A stretch of 64,000 nt of DNA from Streptomyces sp. NA02950 (GCF_013364155.1 NZ_CP054916.1:6817001-6881000), one strand, 5' to 3'; counted from the first letter of the stretch, positions 8,181 through 17,626 are shown. Numbers and translations: made by a program. The notes: generated by a model from the sequence alone, not told the origin.

Positions 8181-8525
8181 ATGTCCACACTCAGCCGTCA
8201 GACCAAGGCCCGGATCATCGCCATCCCGCTGGCCCTGATCATCGCGGGTGTCTGGTACTACAACAGCCGCGGTAACACCACCGGTCCCGAGCACCAGCAG
8301 AAGGTGGCCGGCGAGACCATCGACGAGGGCGACTGCGTGCAGAACAAGGGCACCGAGAGCGACCCGGACCTGGTGAAGGTCGACTGCGGCGGCGCGACGG
8401 CCGACTACAAGGTCAAGGAGCACTGGCCGCTGGACCACGAGTGCGAGCCGGGCCTCAGCACGTACCAGGTCACCCGGAAGGGCCGCGCGCAGTACACCCT
8501 GTGCATGGAGAAGCTGGCCGGCTGA
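8181..8525 (+). CDS. small single-span membrane/secreted protein, LppU-like
   Basis: A 114-residue protein with a basic N-terminus (TLSRQTKAR) followed by one hydrophobic helix (about residues 12-29), which would leave the rest outside the cell. The exposed part has four cysteines in GDCV, VDCGG, HECEPG and TLCME, suggesting two disulfides, and resembles the LppU/SCO3897-type small extracytoplasmic domains of actinobacteria. No lipobox cysteine is present, so it is not an obvious lipoprotein. The ATG at 8181 is chosen because it puts the membrane helix at the start; GGGGGCAA lies upstream. Function unknown. It precedes the WXG100-like operon by 255 bp but need not belong to it. Confidence 0.7.
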   Translation: MSTLSRQTKARIIAIPLALIIAGVWYYNSRGNTTGPEHQQKVAGETIDEGDCVQNKGTESDPDLVKVDCGGATADYKVKEHWPLDHECEPGLSTYQVTRKGRAQYTLCMEKLAG

Positions 8526-8780
8526 CGGGCCTTCATGCGGACGCGATGAGCGGGACCGTTCAACGAGCCCCTGCCACGCATCAGGCGGGATCAGCGTGGG
8601 CCTGGCCACCGTGGTCTTCGTGGTGGCCGCCCCACCGCTCGGGCACATCCCTTGCGAGGTTCGACACTCCTGTCACGCCTGTGTCACAGCCTGCCGTTTG
8701 TCCGTTGCGGCGATTTTGCGGAGTTGGAAGGATGGACCTGGAAACGACCTTCATGCTTATCGCTCGGCGAGGGGGGCCGG

Positions 8781-9113
8781 ATGAAGTTCGACATGGGAGC
8801 GCAGACGCTGTCGACCCTGCAGTCGAAGTCGCGTGGGTCAAGTGATGATCTCGGTGCGCTGATTCGCCAACTGGTGCAGGCCGCGGAGCCGTTGGAGGGA
8901 AAGTTCAACGGCTCGGGCAAGGCGGCGTTCGACTCGTTCAAGGCGCGGTCGGATGAGATCTCGCGGTCCCTGCACGGCGCGTTGTCCTCGATCCTGGGTG
9001 GTCAGTCGGGGATGGACTCGGCGTTCAGCTCGGGTGACCAGGAGCAGGGTGACAACGCGCGGACGCAGATGGGCGCGGCCAACTTCGACGCGGCCCGTTT
9101 CTCCGGCCGCTGA
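8781..9113 (+). CDS. WXG100/ESAT-6-like small helical protein
   Basis: A 110-residue, mostly helical protein of WXG100 size and pattern. Two amphipathic helices flank a turn in which FNG (KFNGSGKAAF, about residue 43) replaces the usual WXG. The tail is Gly/Gln/Asp-rich and unstructured. Such proteins are substrates or chaperone partners of type VII (ESX) secretion. The ATG at 8781 follows GGGGGG. It is the first gene of a run 8781-13489 that ends in a toxin-immunity pair, with 53 bp to the next gene. Its role as partner of the downstream toxin is inferred from family and context; no ESX machinery genes are in the window. Confidence 0.72.
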   Translation: MKFDMGAQTLSTLQSKSRGSSDDLGALIRQLVQAAEPLEGKFNGSGKAAFDSFKARSDEISRSLHGALSSILGGQSGMDSAFSSGDQEQGDNARTQMGAANFDAARFSGR

Positions 9114-9166
9114 TCCGGGGCCGCTGACCGCATTTTTCCTTCGAGCTCGATGGGGAGTGAGCTTTC

Positions 9167-9478
9167 ATGGCTGCCGGCAGTGACCGCCGCTCGTACGACA
9201 CGGGGGCTTCCGCGGACGCGCAGGGCAATATCCAGGCGGTGATCGCCCGTCTGGAGGAAGTGATCACCGCGCGTGATGCCCAGGTGAAGGCGGCGATGGC
9301 CGATTTCAGGGCGGATGGTGTGGCGGATGAGTACCACGGCAAGGAGCAGCGCTGGAACCGCTCCTCGCAGGAGGTCAAGAACATCATCCAGTTGCTGAAG
9401 ACGACGCTGGAGAAGAACGACGGCACCGCGCAGCACACGCTGTCGCGTGCGAAGGCCGCGGTCGACAACATCGGCTGA
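9167..9478 (+). CDS. second WXG100/ESAT-6-like protein
   Basis: A 103-residue helical protein, the likely second member of a WXG100-like pair with the gene 53 bp upstream. A long first helix (NIQAVIARLEEVITARDAQV) and a second (SSQEVKNIIQLLKTTLEKND) flank the turn EYHGKEQRW, where YHG takes the place of WXG. It resembles proteins labelled pore-forming ESAT-6-like in Streptomyces; that label is not evidence of pore formation. The ATG at 9167 is preceded by GGGGAGTGAG. The next gene starts 47 bp downstream. It probably forms a heterodimer that escorts the large toxin to type VII secretion. Confidence 0.7.
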   Translation: MAAGSDRRSYDTGASADAQGNIQAVIARLEEVITARDAQVKAAMADFRADGVADEYHGKEQRWNRSSQEVKNIIQLLKTTLEKNDGTAQHTLSRAKAAVDNIG

Positions 9479-9525
9479 GCCGCGTCGGCTGAAGCCGCGG
9501 GGCGTTGAGGCGCGCTGGGGGGTTT

Positions 9526-9918
9526 ATGACTGCCTGGGATCTGAAGCCGCAGGGTATTTCGGGTGTACTGAAGACGACGGGTGAGTTCGCGGCGAAGATC
9601 GAGAAGCATGCGAAGTCGTACGGCGCTCATTTGCAGTCGGCGGCGGAGCACGCCGGCACGATCAGCGCCGACGGCGGTGGCGAGGGAGGGGAGAAGGCCA
9701 AAGGGGGTCTTGTCGCCCTGGCTCTCTCCCAGTTCTCCGAACACGCCACACCTGATCTGAAGTTCATCGCGGCGCGGGCGGGCAAGTCGCTGAAGGGTGC
9801 GATGAATGCCACGACGGAGTACCTCAACGGTGATCTGCACATGGCCGCTCAGGTCCAGCACAAGCCGCTGAGCGATCCCGATCTGGACCCGAAGAAGCCG
9901 GGGACACAGACCAAATGA
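9526..9918 (+). CDS. small WXG-operon partner protein (DUF6507-like)
   Basis: A 130-residue protein that resembles the DUF6507 family found beside WXG100-like genes in Streptomyces. It starts [19 protein letters not shown] and is mostly helical to about residue 105, with a Gly/Glu-rich patch in the middle and a polar tail. The ATG at 9526 has GGGGGG upstream; an earlier in-frame start at 9505 lacks a ribosome-binding site. Its stop overlaps the start of the large toxin gene by 4 bp, so the two are probably translationally coupled. This suggests it acts as an adaptor or chaperone for that toxin. Family label is from memory of the sequence pattern and is moderately certain. Confidence 0.65.
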   Translation: MTAWDLKPQGISGVLKTTGEFAAKIEKHAKSYGAHLQSAAEHAGTISADGGGEGGEKAKGGLVALALSQFSEHATPDLKFIAARAGKSLKGAMNATTEYLNGDLHMAAQVQHKPLSDPDLDPKKPGTQTK

Positions 9919-12506
9919 TCAAGCCTGAGGAGATCCCGCAGTACACCGGTGATCTGGATCTGCTGGAGAAGGCCTACACCGGGCTGAAGAAGGACGCGGG
10001 CCACATCCGTACCGTCGGCGCCGATGTCCACAGCCACTTCCAGGGGCTGTCCGCCTACTACAAGGCGCCCGAGGCCGACCAGCTCTTCGCGACCACCAAG
10101 CCGGTCAAGGAGCGCGCCCACGACTTCGCCGAGGACCTGGGGAAGGTCTCCACGGCCCTGTCGGAGTACGCCACCGAGATCCGCCCCCTGGTCGCCAAGC
10201 TGGCCGGCCTCAAGACGGCCGCCACCACGTTCGTGGCCGACCACAAGGACGACGACGACTGGCAGTACGACGAGGACAAGGTCGACGAGCACAACCAGCT
10301 GCGTGAGGACATCACCAACACCGTCGCCGCGTTCTGGGCCGCCGAGCGCACCTGCCACAACAAGATCACCGCGCTGTTCCACGGCGCTCAGATGGTCGCC
10401 GGGGACGGGTCGGAGGGCAAGAACCAGTACGGGTTCAACGCGGAGGACATGGCGAAGGCCAAGCTCCCCTGGGGTGACCCGGTCGAGGAGAAGCACCACG
10501 CCTGGGAGATCGGCCACTGGGTGAAGTCCTTCGTCTGGGACGGCCTGATCGTCGACGGTGTGTGGGGCACCCTGAAGGGTCTGGGCACCCTCGTCGGCTT
10601 CGGCGGCTGGGACGCCATGGGCAAGGCGTGGAAGGGGCTGGCCCAACTCGCCACGGGTCTGGCCATCTCCTCCATCCCCGGCGCGAGCACCCTGTTCTGG
10701 ACCCTGCCGGATGACAAACTCCCCTCCTGGCTGCGTGATTCGCGCACGGCCATGAAGGAGACGGGCAAGGCTCTGGTCGCCTGGGACGAATGGGGCAAGA
10801 ACCCCGGCCGTGCCGCCGGGGCGGTCACCTTCAACGTCCTGACCACCGTCTTCACCGGCGGCGCTGGCGGCGCGGCCTCCGGTGCGGGCAAGGCGGGCGC
10901 CGTCGCCAAGACCCTCGCCGCCGCGGGCAAGGCGGGGAAGGTCATCGACCCGATGACCTACATCACCAAGGGCGCGGGCGCGGGTCTGTCGAAGATCGGC
11001 GACATCGCCAAGGGGCTGAAGGGGATCGAGTCCATCGACATCCCCAAACTCCCCGACGGCACGGTCCACATCCCCGAGGGCTCCTACCTCACCCCCGACG
11101 GCACGGTCCACCTGCCCGACGGCTCCGGTTCGCCCATCCCGGACGACGCGGTCAAGATCCCCAAGGACAGTGTCGCCCTGCCCGACGGCGGCCTCCTGCC
11201 CCCGGGCAGCGTCAAACTGCCGGGCGAGGGCGCCCCGCGCTTCATGGACACCGACGGCAACATCTACAAGTCCGACGGCACCCTCGCGCACGACGCCGCC
11301 CACGCCCCCAGGGACGTCGTGGACGGCCCGGCGGGCTCCGACGTCCCCAAGGCCAACACCCCCACCCGCCAACCCGACCTGGTCGCCGCAGGAGCCCGCA
11401 CCGGCGACAACGCCGCCCACATCAACCTCGGCGGCGGCCTGGACGACCTCGGCCGCGCCGGCGACGACCTGCCCGGCGGACGCGTGGGCGACGACGTGCC
11501 CGGCGGCGGAGTCGGCGACGACCTGCCCGGCGGACGCGTGGGCGACAACCTCCCCGGTGGCCACGCGGGCGACAACCTCCCCGGCGGCCACGCCCACGAC
11601 CACGGCCCCGGCCCATCGGCCAGCCACGAACCGACGTCCGGCAACCACAGCGACGGTCCTGGCACGGGCGGTGGCCACGACGGACCTACCGGCGGGCAGA
11701 GCGAAGGCCCTGCGGGCAGCCACGGAGAAGGTCCCGGCGGCTCCGGCAGTGGCGGACACGACCCCGGAGGAAATGGCCTGGACGGACCGACTTCGCCTGG
11801 CGGGTTCGGTGACGAGAGTCCCGGCGATCCGCATGGATGGGAGCGACCGCACGACGAATCCGGCCCCTTCGAGCGCGGTGGTGAGACCGAGCAGAAGATC
11901 CGTGAGCAGTTCCGACGCCCGCCCCCGAAGCCGGACGACCTGGACCGTGTACTGGCCAATCTCGCCGACAATCCTGCCGGACAAGAGATCGCCGACACCA
12001 TTGCGTCCGGCAGGTTCAACGATGCTGTCGGCTACAAGCAAGTGGTGTCCAGCCTGAGCCACGCGGACAAGATGTCCGGCGGCATCGAGCAGCTCCGCCT
12101 CGGCAACCGGCTGCACGAGAGCGGCGTCCACGACATCTCCTTCGAGGTTAAGGGAGATGCCGAAATCAAGCCCGGGGTGAGGACCGGTAGCGAGACCGAC
12201 CTCGATGTCATGGCCCGCGATGCGGACGGCAACGTCCATGGTTATCAGTTCAAAGAGATCCAGAATCCGAAGAAGGTCGTCAAGAAGATCTTCGACAACA
12301 TGAAGCAGTTGGAACATTCGGGCGCTGACTTCAAGACCTTCGTTGTCGACACCAAGGGCACGCTGGCCGACCACCTCACCCTCAGAACAGAACAGCGCCT
12401 TACAGATGTCTACGGTAAGAAGGGCGTTCAGTTCGTCATTCGCGTGGAAGATGGGGTTATTGTCGTCCCGCCCCGCGGTAAGTTCATGCCGGAGGGAACA
12501 CTGTGA
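9915..12506 (+). CDS. large polymorphic toxin, predicted type VII effector with C-terminal PD-(D/E)XK-like nuclease domain
   Basis: An 863-residue modular protein. Residues 1-200 are charged and helical, like WXG/LXG-type trafficking domains. Residues about 230-350 hold hydrophobic and Ala/Gly-rich segments that may insert in membranes. Residues 375-440 form short repeats around [10 protein letters not shown], and residues 514-558 are five 9-residue repeats of the form xxGDDLPGG. A Gly/Pro/His-rich linker leads to a distinct C-terminal domain (about 640-863). That domain has an acidic strand (SETDLDVM, Asp762/Asp764) followed by YQFKE (Gln778-x-Lys780), the layout of a PD-(D/E)XK nuclease. 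The overlapping downstream gene is the likely immunity protein. Secretion route and nuclease activity are inferred, not shown. Confidence 0.72.
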   Translation: MIKPEEIPQYTGDLDLLEKAYTGLKKDAGHIRTVGADVHSHFQGLSAYYKAPEADQLFATTKPVKERAHDFAEDLGKVSTALSEYATEIRPLVAKLAGLKTAATTFVADHKDDDDWQYDEDKVDEHNQLREDITNTVAAFWAAERTCHNKITALFHGAQMVAGDGSEGKNQYGFNAEDMAKAKLPWGDPVEEKHHAWEIGHWVKSFVWDGLIVDGVWGTLKGLGTLVGFGGWDAMGKAWKGLAQLATGLAISSIPGASTLFWTLPDDKLPSWLRDSRTAMKETGKALVAWDEWGKNPGRAAGAVTFNVLTTVFTGGAGGAASGAGKAGAVAKTLAAAGKAGKVIDPMTYITKGAGAGLSKIGDIAKGLKGIESIDIPKLPDGTVHIPEGSYLTPDGTVHLPDGSGSPIPDDAVKIPKDSVALPDGGLLPPGSVKLPGEGAPRFMDTDGNIYKSDGTLAHDAAHAPRDVVDGPAGSDVPKANTPTRQPDLVAAGARTGDNAAHINLGGGLDDLGRAGDDLPGGRVGDDVPGGGVGDDLPGGRVGDNLPGGHAGDNLPGGHAHDHGPGPSASHEPTSGNHSDGPGTGGGHDGPTGGQSEGPAGSHGEGPGGSGSGGHDPGGNGLDGPTSPGGFGDESPGDPHGWERPHDESGPFERGGETEQKIREQFRRPPPKPDDLDRVLANLADNPAGQEIADTIASGRFNDAVGYKQVVSSLSHADKMSGGIEQLRLGNRLHESGVHDISFEVKGDAEIKPGVRTGSETDLDVMARDADGNVHGYQFKEIQNPKKVVKKIFDNMKQLEHSGADFKTFVVDTKGTLADHLTLRTEQRLTDVYGKKGVQFVIRVEDGVIVVPPRGKFMPEGTL
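11454..11588 (+). repeat. five 27-bp in-frame repeats in the toxin linker
   Basis: Five tandem 27-bp units encode variants of R-V-G-D-D-L-P-G-G. They sit between the delivery part and the toxin domain, where such linkers are common and easily change copy number. Confidence 0.75.
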
Positions 12507-13489
12507 TCGCTAGCACTCCTGTAGCCCGATGGACCTGGGGGCGGGACGGCCACGACCGGGACATGATCGTCACTTGCCTCCACGCGGCACTGACTGCCTA
12601 TTCCGTCCTGGCGGACCACCAGCTCATGTTCGGTCCTCCGACGGTGTCCGTGTCCGTACACGAGGCCGGGGACTCGAACAGTCACCTCTTCAATGAAGAG
12701 TTCGTGGTCGACGAGCCGTCGCCCGCAGCGGAGGTCGCCCAGCAGTTGGCCACGCGGGTCGAGGCCGCACTGCGCCCCGGAGAGGTCGGGGGGGTAGACG
12801 CCCGTGTGAACAGCCCCGGTGTGGTCATGGCCGGGGAGGCGGACCCTCATGAAGAGCGAGTGTGCCGACTCGGGGTCTCCGCGTTTCTCGATTACCTCAC
12901 CGTCGATCTGGTGACGTCTTCGGATGCCTGGATGCCGTACGACCTCAAAGGCCGCCCCCAGCCCTCCGTGTACGCGGCGAACGCTCCGCGACTGTCCGCC
13001 ACCCTCCGCGATCTCTCGGAGGCGCTGGACATGGAGACCGATCCGGACGACCCGACCTACTTCGGCAAGCCGACCGAGTTCGGCGTCGAAAACTACTTCG
13101 ACGACGACGGCACAGCGTCCGACGTGTGGTCCAGCTTCGAGGTCCTCAATCGGTACGACACGTTCACACACACGCCCGGATTCGGTCGCATCGGCTACAA
13201 GCGCAACGCGGACGGCGAAGTCCAGTACGTTCCCGTGCGAAGTGAGCGCCAGGTACTCGGGTACCTCTGGGCTTCCGACGCCGAAAACGCGGCGAGCTTC
13301 GAACCACGGGACGTCGGGGACGACGATGTGTACAAGGAGGGTCTCAAGTGGCTGGACCGGCTGCGCTCGGCGTACGACCGGGGTCTGGGCCCCTCCCAGG
13401 CCCTCGCCGAGCTGGCCGACCTCTCGGAGGACGACGAGCCCGGCACGTGTGACCTGGCATCGTTGCGAGAGCTCACGAGCGAAGACTGA
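12503..13489 (+). CDS. predicted immunity protein of the upstream toxin
   Basis: A 328-residue acidic, cytoplasmic protein with no signal peptide or membrane helix. I do not recognise its family. Its GTG start at 12503 overlaps the toxin stop by 4 bp, and it immediately follows the toxin domain, which is how immunity genes are placed in polymorphic toxin systems. The segment around residues 163-200 (APRLSATLRDLSEALDMET through TYFG) recurs in a broken copy just downstream at about 13598-13760, which suggests that immunity genes have been gained and lost here. It should bind and block the nuclease domain. The function is inferred from context only. Confidence 0.62.
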   Translation: MIASTPVARWTWGRDGHDRDMIVTCLHAALTAYSVLADHQLMFGPPTVSVSVHEAGDSNSHLFNEEFVVDEPSPAAEVAQQLATRVEAALRPGEVGGVDARVNSPGVVMAGEADPHEERVCRLGVSAFLDYLTVDLVTSSDAWMPYDLKGRPQPSVYAANAPRLSATLRDLSEALDMETDPDDPTYFGKPTEFGVENYFDDDGTASDVWSSFEVLNRYDTFTHTPGFGRIGYKRNADGEVQYVPVRSERQVLGYLWASDAENAASFEPRDVGDDDVYKEGLKWLDRLRSAYDRGLGPSQALAELADLSEDDEPGTCDLASLRELTSED

Positions 13490-13502
13490 CCCTGCGGGGC
13501 GA

Positions 13503-13598
13503 CTACGCCCTCACCCCCAGGCGCGCAGCGAGGTAGCGGAGCTGTAGGGGAGTGGTCCTGCGGTCGTCGAGCATGTCGGCGGCATGGTCGAGTAGTTC
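13503..13598 (-). pseudogene. possible C-terminal remnant of a minus-strand gene
   Basis: On the minus strand a frame reads GAELLDHAADMLDDRR and then TTPLQLRYLAARLGVRA before a TAG at 13503-13505. It has the look of a real helical C-terminus, but it joins the plus-strand immunity remnant directly and has no start. I do not recognise the parent family. Confidence 0.25.
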
Positions 13599-13761
13599 CG
13601 CGCCGCGCCTGGCCGATGCGCTGCGTGCAATCGAATCCGCTCTCGGCATGGAAGCCGAGACGGGCGAGGCGACCTACTTCGGTAGTGCTGTCGGATACAG
13701 CGTCAGCACCCCCGACCCAGACGACGATGGAATGGGATCAAACCTGACGAGAAAGCTCTAA
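13598..13761 (+). pseudogene. remnant of a second immunity gene (paralogue of 12503-13489)
   Basis: The frame reads APRLADALRAIESALGMEAE followed by TYFG and then DDDG, clearly related to APRLSATLRDLSEALDMETD, TYFG and DDDG of the intact immunity protein. The copy has no proper start, covers only about 40 residues of similarity and stops at 13759-13761. It is best read as the leftover of an orphan immunity gene after deletion. Confidence 0.55.
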
Positions 13762-13809
13762 CTACTGCTCGTAGACGGTCCTCACCGACTACGTCCGGAG
13801 GAACAAGCC

Positions 13810-14321
13810 ATGAGGACGGCTTCGGCGACCGCTCTTGCCGAGAGGCTGGAAAACGTTGACTGGGTCGGCGCGTTCGATCGAACCCGTTCACGCGTGGCAC
13901 TCATGCGCGAATTCATGCGGCGATCGGCTTTGTGGGCACAGGAAACGAGGTCCGGCGAGTGGCCGTTCTTCGATATCGCCGACCACATTGACCCGGTCGC
14001 GCGGATCGATGCCGACGTCACAAGGCCCTCGCCGGAAAGATCGGCTCGCAGCAACCGGTGGTTCTTGAGACCGTCGAATGGGCCCTCAACTTTGCCGTCC
14101 TGACGGACATTCGCCAGGACCTTGCGAACCTTCCTTCGCCGTTCGAGCCACTTGTGCAGTTGTTTGAGCGGGGCGGCACGTTCGCCCTCGATGCCGCTGG
14201 CCACATTGAGATCGACGATGCCGCTTTCCCCAAGGGGAGCATGGAGCAGTCCTTGGAGCGGACTCCGCTCAACCTGGACGAGAAGAGTCTGAACGCGTTG
14301 GATGAGGGGCTTGGAGGTTAA
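13810..14321 (+). pseudogene. frameshifted gene of unknown function, immunity-like context
   Basis: Two overlapping frames form one protein if a single base is restored near 14015. The first (from ATG 13810) runs MRTASATALAERLENVDWVG to ...DPVARIDADV. The second continues HKALAGKIGSQQPVVLETVE to LNALDEGLGG and stops at 14319-14321. The joined product would be about 170 residues, soluble and acidic. Codon use is less G/C-biased than in the core genes nearby. I do not recognise the family; lying behind a toxin-immunity pair and an immunity remnant, it may be a decayed or spare immunity gene. A sequencing error in the GTCACAAGG stretch would give the same picture. Confidence 0.55.
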
Positions 14322-14459
14322 TCGAGTCCGGATGCCCTCTGGACACCTCATGCCCTGGCAGAACACCTCGGCTTCACGATTGACCACAAGCGCCCGTCCG
14401 GCCCGTCGACATCGAGCCGGATGGTGCCGCCTCCGAGCGGCGGCGACAGCTGGCGCTTG
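14322..14459 (+). other. non-coding or decayed stretch
   Basis: A short frame reads WTPHALAEHLGFTIDHKRP and a second frame reads VDIEPDGAASERRRQLALVR; joined by a frameshift they could be the end of another decayed gene. No start is present. It ends where the convergent DUF397 gene begins. Confidence 0.25.
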
Positions 14460-14741
14460 TCAGAGCGCGCCGGTCGCTGTCGCGGTGACGAAGTCGGCGA
14501 AGGCGGCGGGGGAGAGCAGCAGGGTGGGGCCGTGGGGATTCTTGGAATCCCGCACGGCTACCCGCTGCCGGGTGGCTATCTCCGCGACCTCGACGCAATC
14601 GGCACCGTCGTGCCCGCTGTAGCTGGACTTACGCCACGCGGCGCCGCCGAGAGGGGCGCACTCCACGCATTCGCCGCCATCGTCGCCGCTGTAGCTGGAC
14701 TTACGCCACTGCGCTGTCGTCAGTTCAGGGGTGCTCCCCAT
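14460..14741 (-). CDS. DUF397 protein with duplicated N-terminal motif
   Basis: A 93-residue protein of the DUF397 family, small proteins that almost always sit beside XRE/DUF5753 regulators in Streptomyces and may work as their partners. The family motif WRKSSYSG with a following CVE occurs twice, 24 residues apart. The rest (VRDSKNPHGPTLLLSPAAFADFV) is the normal single-copy C-terminal part. The duplication is exact at DNA level over 23 bp (14615-14637 and 14687-14709), so it is recent. The start overlaps the end of the upstream regulator gene by 17 bp, indicating an operon. It belongs to a whiJ-like locus. Confidence 0.88.
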   Translation of the reverse strand: MGSTPELTTAQWRKSSYSGDDGGECVECAPLGGAAWRKSSYSGHDGADCVEVAEIATRQRVAVRDSKNPHGPTLLLSPAAFADFVTATATGAL

Positions 14742-15549
14742 AGCGCTCCTCCATCACCTGGACGATCAGTTCCGCCGAGTCTTCCAGGGACAGGGCGGCG
14801 GCTTGCAGGTGATCGTAACGGAGCGAACGGTCCCTGAGGTCAGTCGGGTTGAAGGTCATGTGGCCGGAGTTGTAGTCCGGTGTGTAGAGGATGTCTGGCT
14901 CGTCTTTGAAGCGGAGCACCGTGAAGGAACCCATGAGCCCCGCGTGCGCTCCGGCGGTGAACGGCAGCACCTGGACGTTCACGTGCCCCTGGCGACGGAA
15001 GCTCAACAGGTGGGCAAGTTGCCTCCGCATTACGTCCGGCCCACCTATGGTTCCGTGCAGCACTGCCTCGCCCAAGACGACCCACACAGCTGGAGGCGTT
15101 GTGCGGGCCAGGATGCGCTGTCGTTCGCTCCGCGCTTCCACTCGTACGTCGAGACGATCCTCCGTGAGCACGCCGAGTACTTCACGCGCGTACTCCTCGG
15201 TCTGGAGCAGGCCATGTACGAGCTGTGTCTGGTACGTCGAGATGTAGGTCGCGATGGCCTCCATCTCGGCATAGGGCTGGAACCAGCCCGGCAACTGGCT
15301 CCGCGCCACCAGCGGCCATAACCGCAGCAGCGCCCCCTCCGCCTCCAGTGCGGCGTCCGCCCGCTCGGTCAGCTCGCGCGTCGGCGCTTTGCGGGCCGTC
15401 TCGATCTGGCCGATCAGTGAGCCCGTACAGAAGATGATCTTGCCGAGCTGGTTCAACGTGAGGCACGCGGACTCGCGCAGCCGTCGCAGCTCGTAACCGT
15501 AGTAGTTCAGCGGGGATGCACTCGGGTCCAATGCGCTGATGTTCACCAC
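14725..15549 (-). CDS. XRE-family regulator with DUF5753 domain (WhiJ-like), contains a TTA codon
   Basis: A 274-residue DNA-binding protein: an N-terminal helix-turn-helix (about residues 15-70, ELRRLRESACLTLNQLGKI) followed by the DUF5753 domain (about 90-265) typical of WhiJ-like regulators. GTG at 15549 is chosen because GAGGAGGGG lies 7 nt upstream; an ATG at 15576 would place that site inside the gene. Codon 77 (15319-15321 on the minus strand) is TTA, so translation may depend on the bldA tRNA. With the overlapping DUF397 gene and the divergent HATPase gene it makes the three-gene whiJ-like set linked in Streptomyces to control of development. The ligand and targets are unknown. Confidence 0.88.
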   Translation of the reverse strand: MVNISALDPSASPLNYYGYELRRLRESACLTLNQLGKIIFCTGSLIGQIETARKAPTRELTERADAALEAEGALLRLWPLVARSQLPGWFQPYAEMEAIATYISTYQTQLVHGLLQTEEYAREVLGVLTEDRLDVRVEARSERQRILARTTPPAVWVVLGEAVLHGTIGGPDVMRRQLAHLLSFRRQGHVNVQVLPFTAGAHAGLMGSFTVLRFKDEPDILYTPDYNSGHMTFNPTDLRDRSLRYDHLQAAALSLEDSAELIVQVMEERYGEHP

Positions 15550-15638
15550 AGGTGCGCCCCTCCTCAACTCCAGCAACGCCCGGACGCGTTGTGTTCGTCA
15601 CGTAGCCGAGCGTAATCGACCGGATCCACCCTTGTGGC

Positions 15639-16043
15639 GTGAACAAAGACATCGCGTACCCCCCGCCGCAGTACCACCTCACCCTGGCCGCCATGTCCCC
15701 GCACGCCGTCCGTCACATCCGCCGCCTCGTCCGCACGTATGCCGCGATGTGGGAGATGCCTCACATCGCCGAGGTGGCCGAGCTGGCCGTCAGCGAACTT
15801 CTCTCCAACGTGATCCGGCACGTACCCGACCGGTCCTGCACCGTGCTGCTGATCGCGGAGCAGGGGCGGTTGCGGGTCGAGGTGGGCGACAACTGGGCCG
15901 CGTTACCGGCCAGGCGGGCCGCCGGGCCGTGGGAGGAGAGCGGCCGGGGGCTCGCCATGGTGGATCTGATCACGGACGCCTGGGGCGTCGACCGGACCCC
16001 GGCGCGACCCGGAAAGCGGGTCTGGTTCGAGCTCAAGGCCTGA
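15639..16043 (+). CDS. HATPase_c_2 ATP-binding regulatory protein (anti-sigma/AbaA-like), contains a TTA codon
   Basis: A 134-residue stand-alone GHKL ATPase domain of the RsbW/SpoIIAB-like type common in Streptomyces. The N-box is ELAVSELLSNVIRHV, the G1-like loop VGDNWAALP and the G2-like part GRGLAMVD. Without a sensor or acceptor-His domain it is not a histidine kinase; it may be an anti-sigma factor or a partner of the divergent WhiJ-like regulator. The start is a GTG at 15639. Codon 89 (15903-15905) is TTA, a second sign of bldA dependence at this locus. It is divergent from the regulator with 89 bp between the starts. Confidence 0.82.
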   Translation: MNKDIAYPPPQYHLTLAAMSPHAVRHIRRLVRTYAAMWEMPHIAEVAELAVSELLSNVIRHVPDRSCTVLLIAEQGRLRVEVGDNWAALPARRAAGPWEESGRGLAMVDLITDAWGVDRTPARPGKRVWFELKA

Positions 16044-16087
16044 CCGGAGATGTCTCACCCTGTGGGCGCCGGGCTGGACCACCGTAA

Positions 16088-17458
<1,371 letters not shown>

Positions 17459-17517
17459 GACCGGCACCAGTGGGACCGGCACCAGTGAGGCCACCGCGAG
17501 ATCGCTGAAAGATGAAT

Positions 17518-17546
17518 GGGGCACGGATCACATCGATCCGTGCCCC
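17518..17546. terminator. hairpin terminator after the DAHP synthase
   Basis: An 11-bp perfect stem (GGGGCACGGAT at 17518-17528, complement at 17536-17546) with a 7-nt loop, 60 bp after the stop codon. Confidence 0.7.
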
Positions 17547-17575
17547 TCGGCGTTGTGGGGCTCCGCCATGGCGGG

Positions 17576-17594
17576 TAAGGTAAGGGTTACCTCA
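17576..17594. promoter_or_regulatory. iron box (DmdR/IdeR operator) upstream of bfd
   Basis: TAAGGTAAGGGTTACCTCA matches the 19-bp actinobacterial iron-box consensus TTAGGTTAGGCTAACCTAA at 14 positions, including both GGT/ACC half-site cores. It lies 33 bp before the bacterioferritin-associated ferredoxin start, so bfd should be repressed when iron is plentiful. Confidence 0.6.
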
Positions 17595-17626
17595 CTGATC
17601 ATACTGGTCAACGCTGGAGAGTTCGC

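Noticed and set aside
11454..11588. CRISPR-like array from regular repeats
   Set aside because: The 27-bp units are contiguous, in frame and without spacers; they encode a protein linker.
9849..12374. 841-codon minus-strand open frame over the toxin gene
   Set aside because: Repetitive Val/Gly/Ala/Asp composition mirrors the plus-strand repeats; no family resemblance and no ribosome-binding site.
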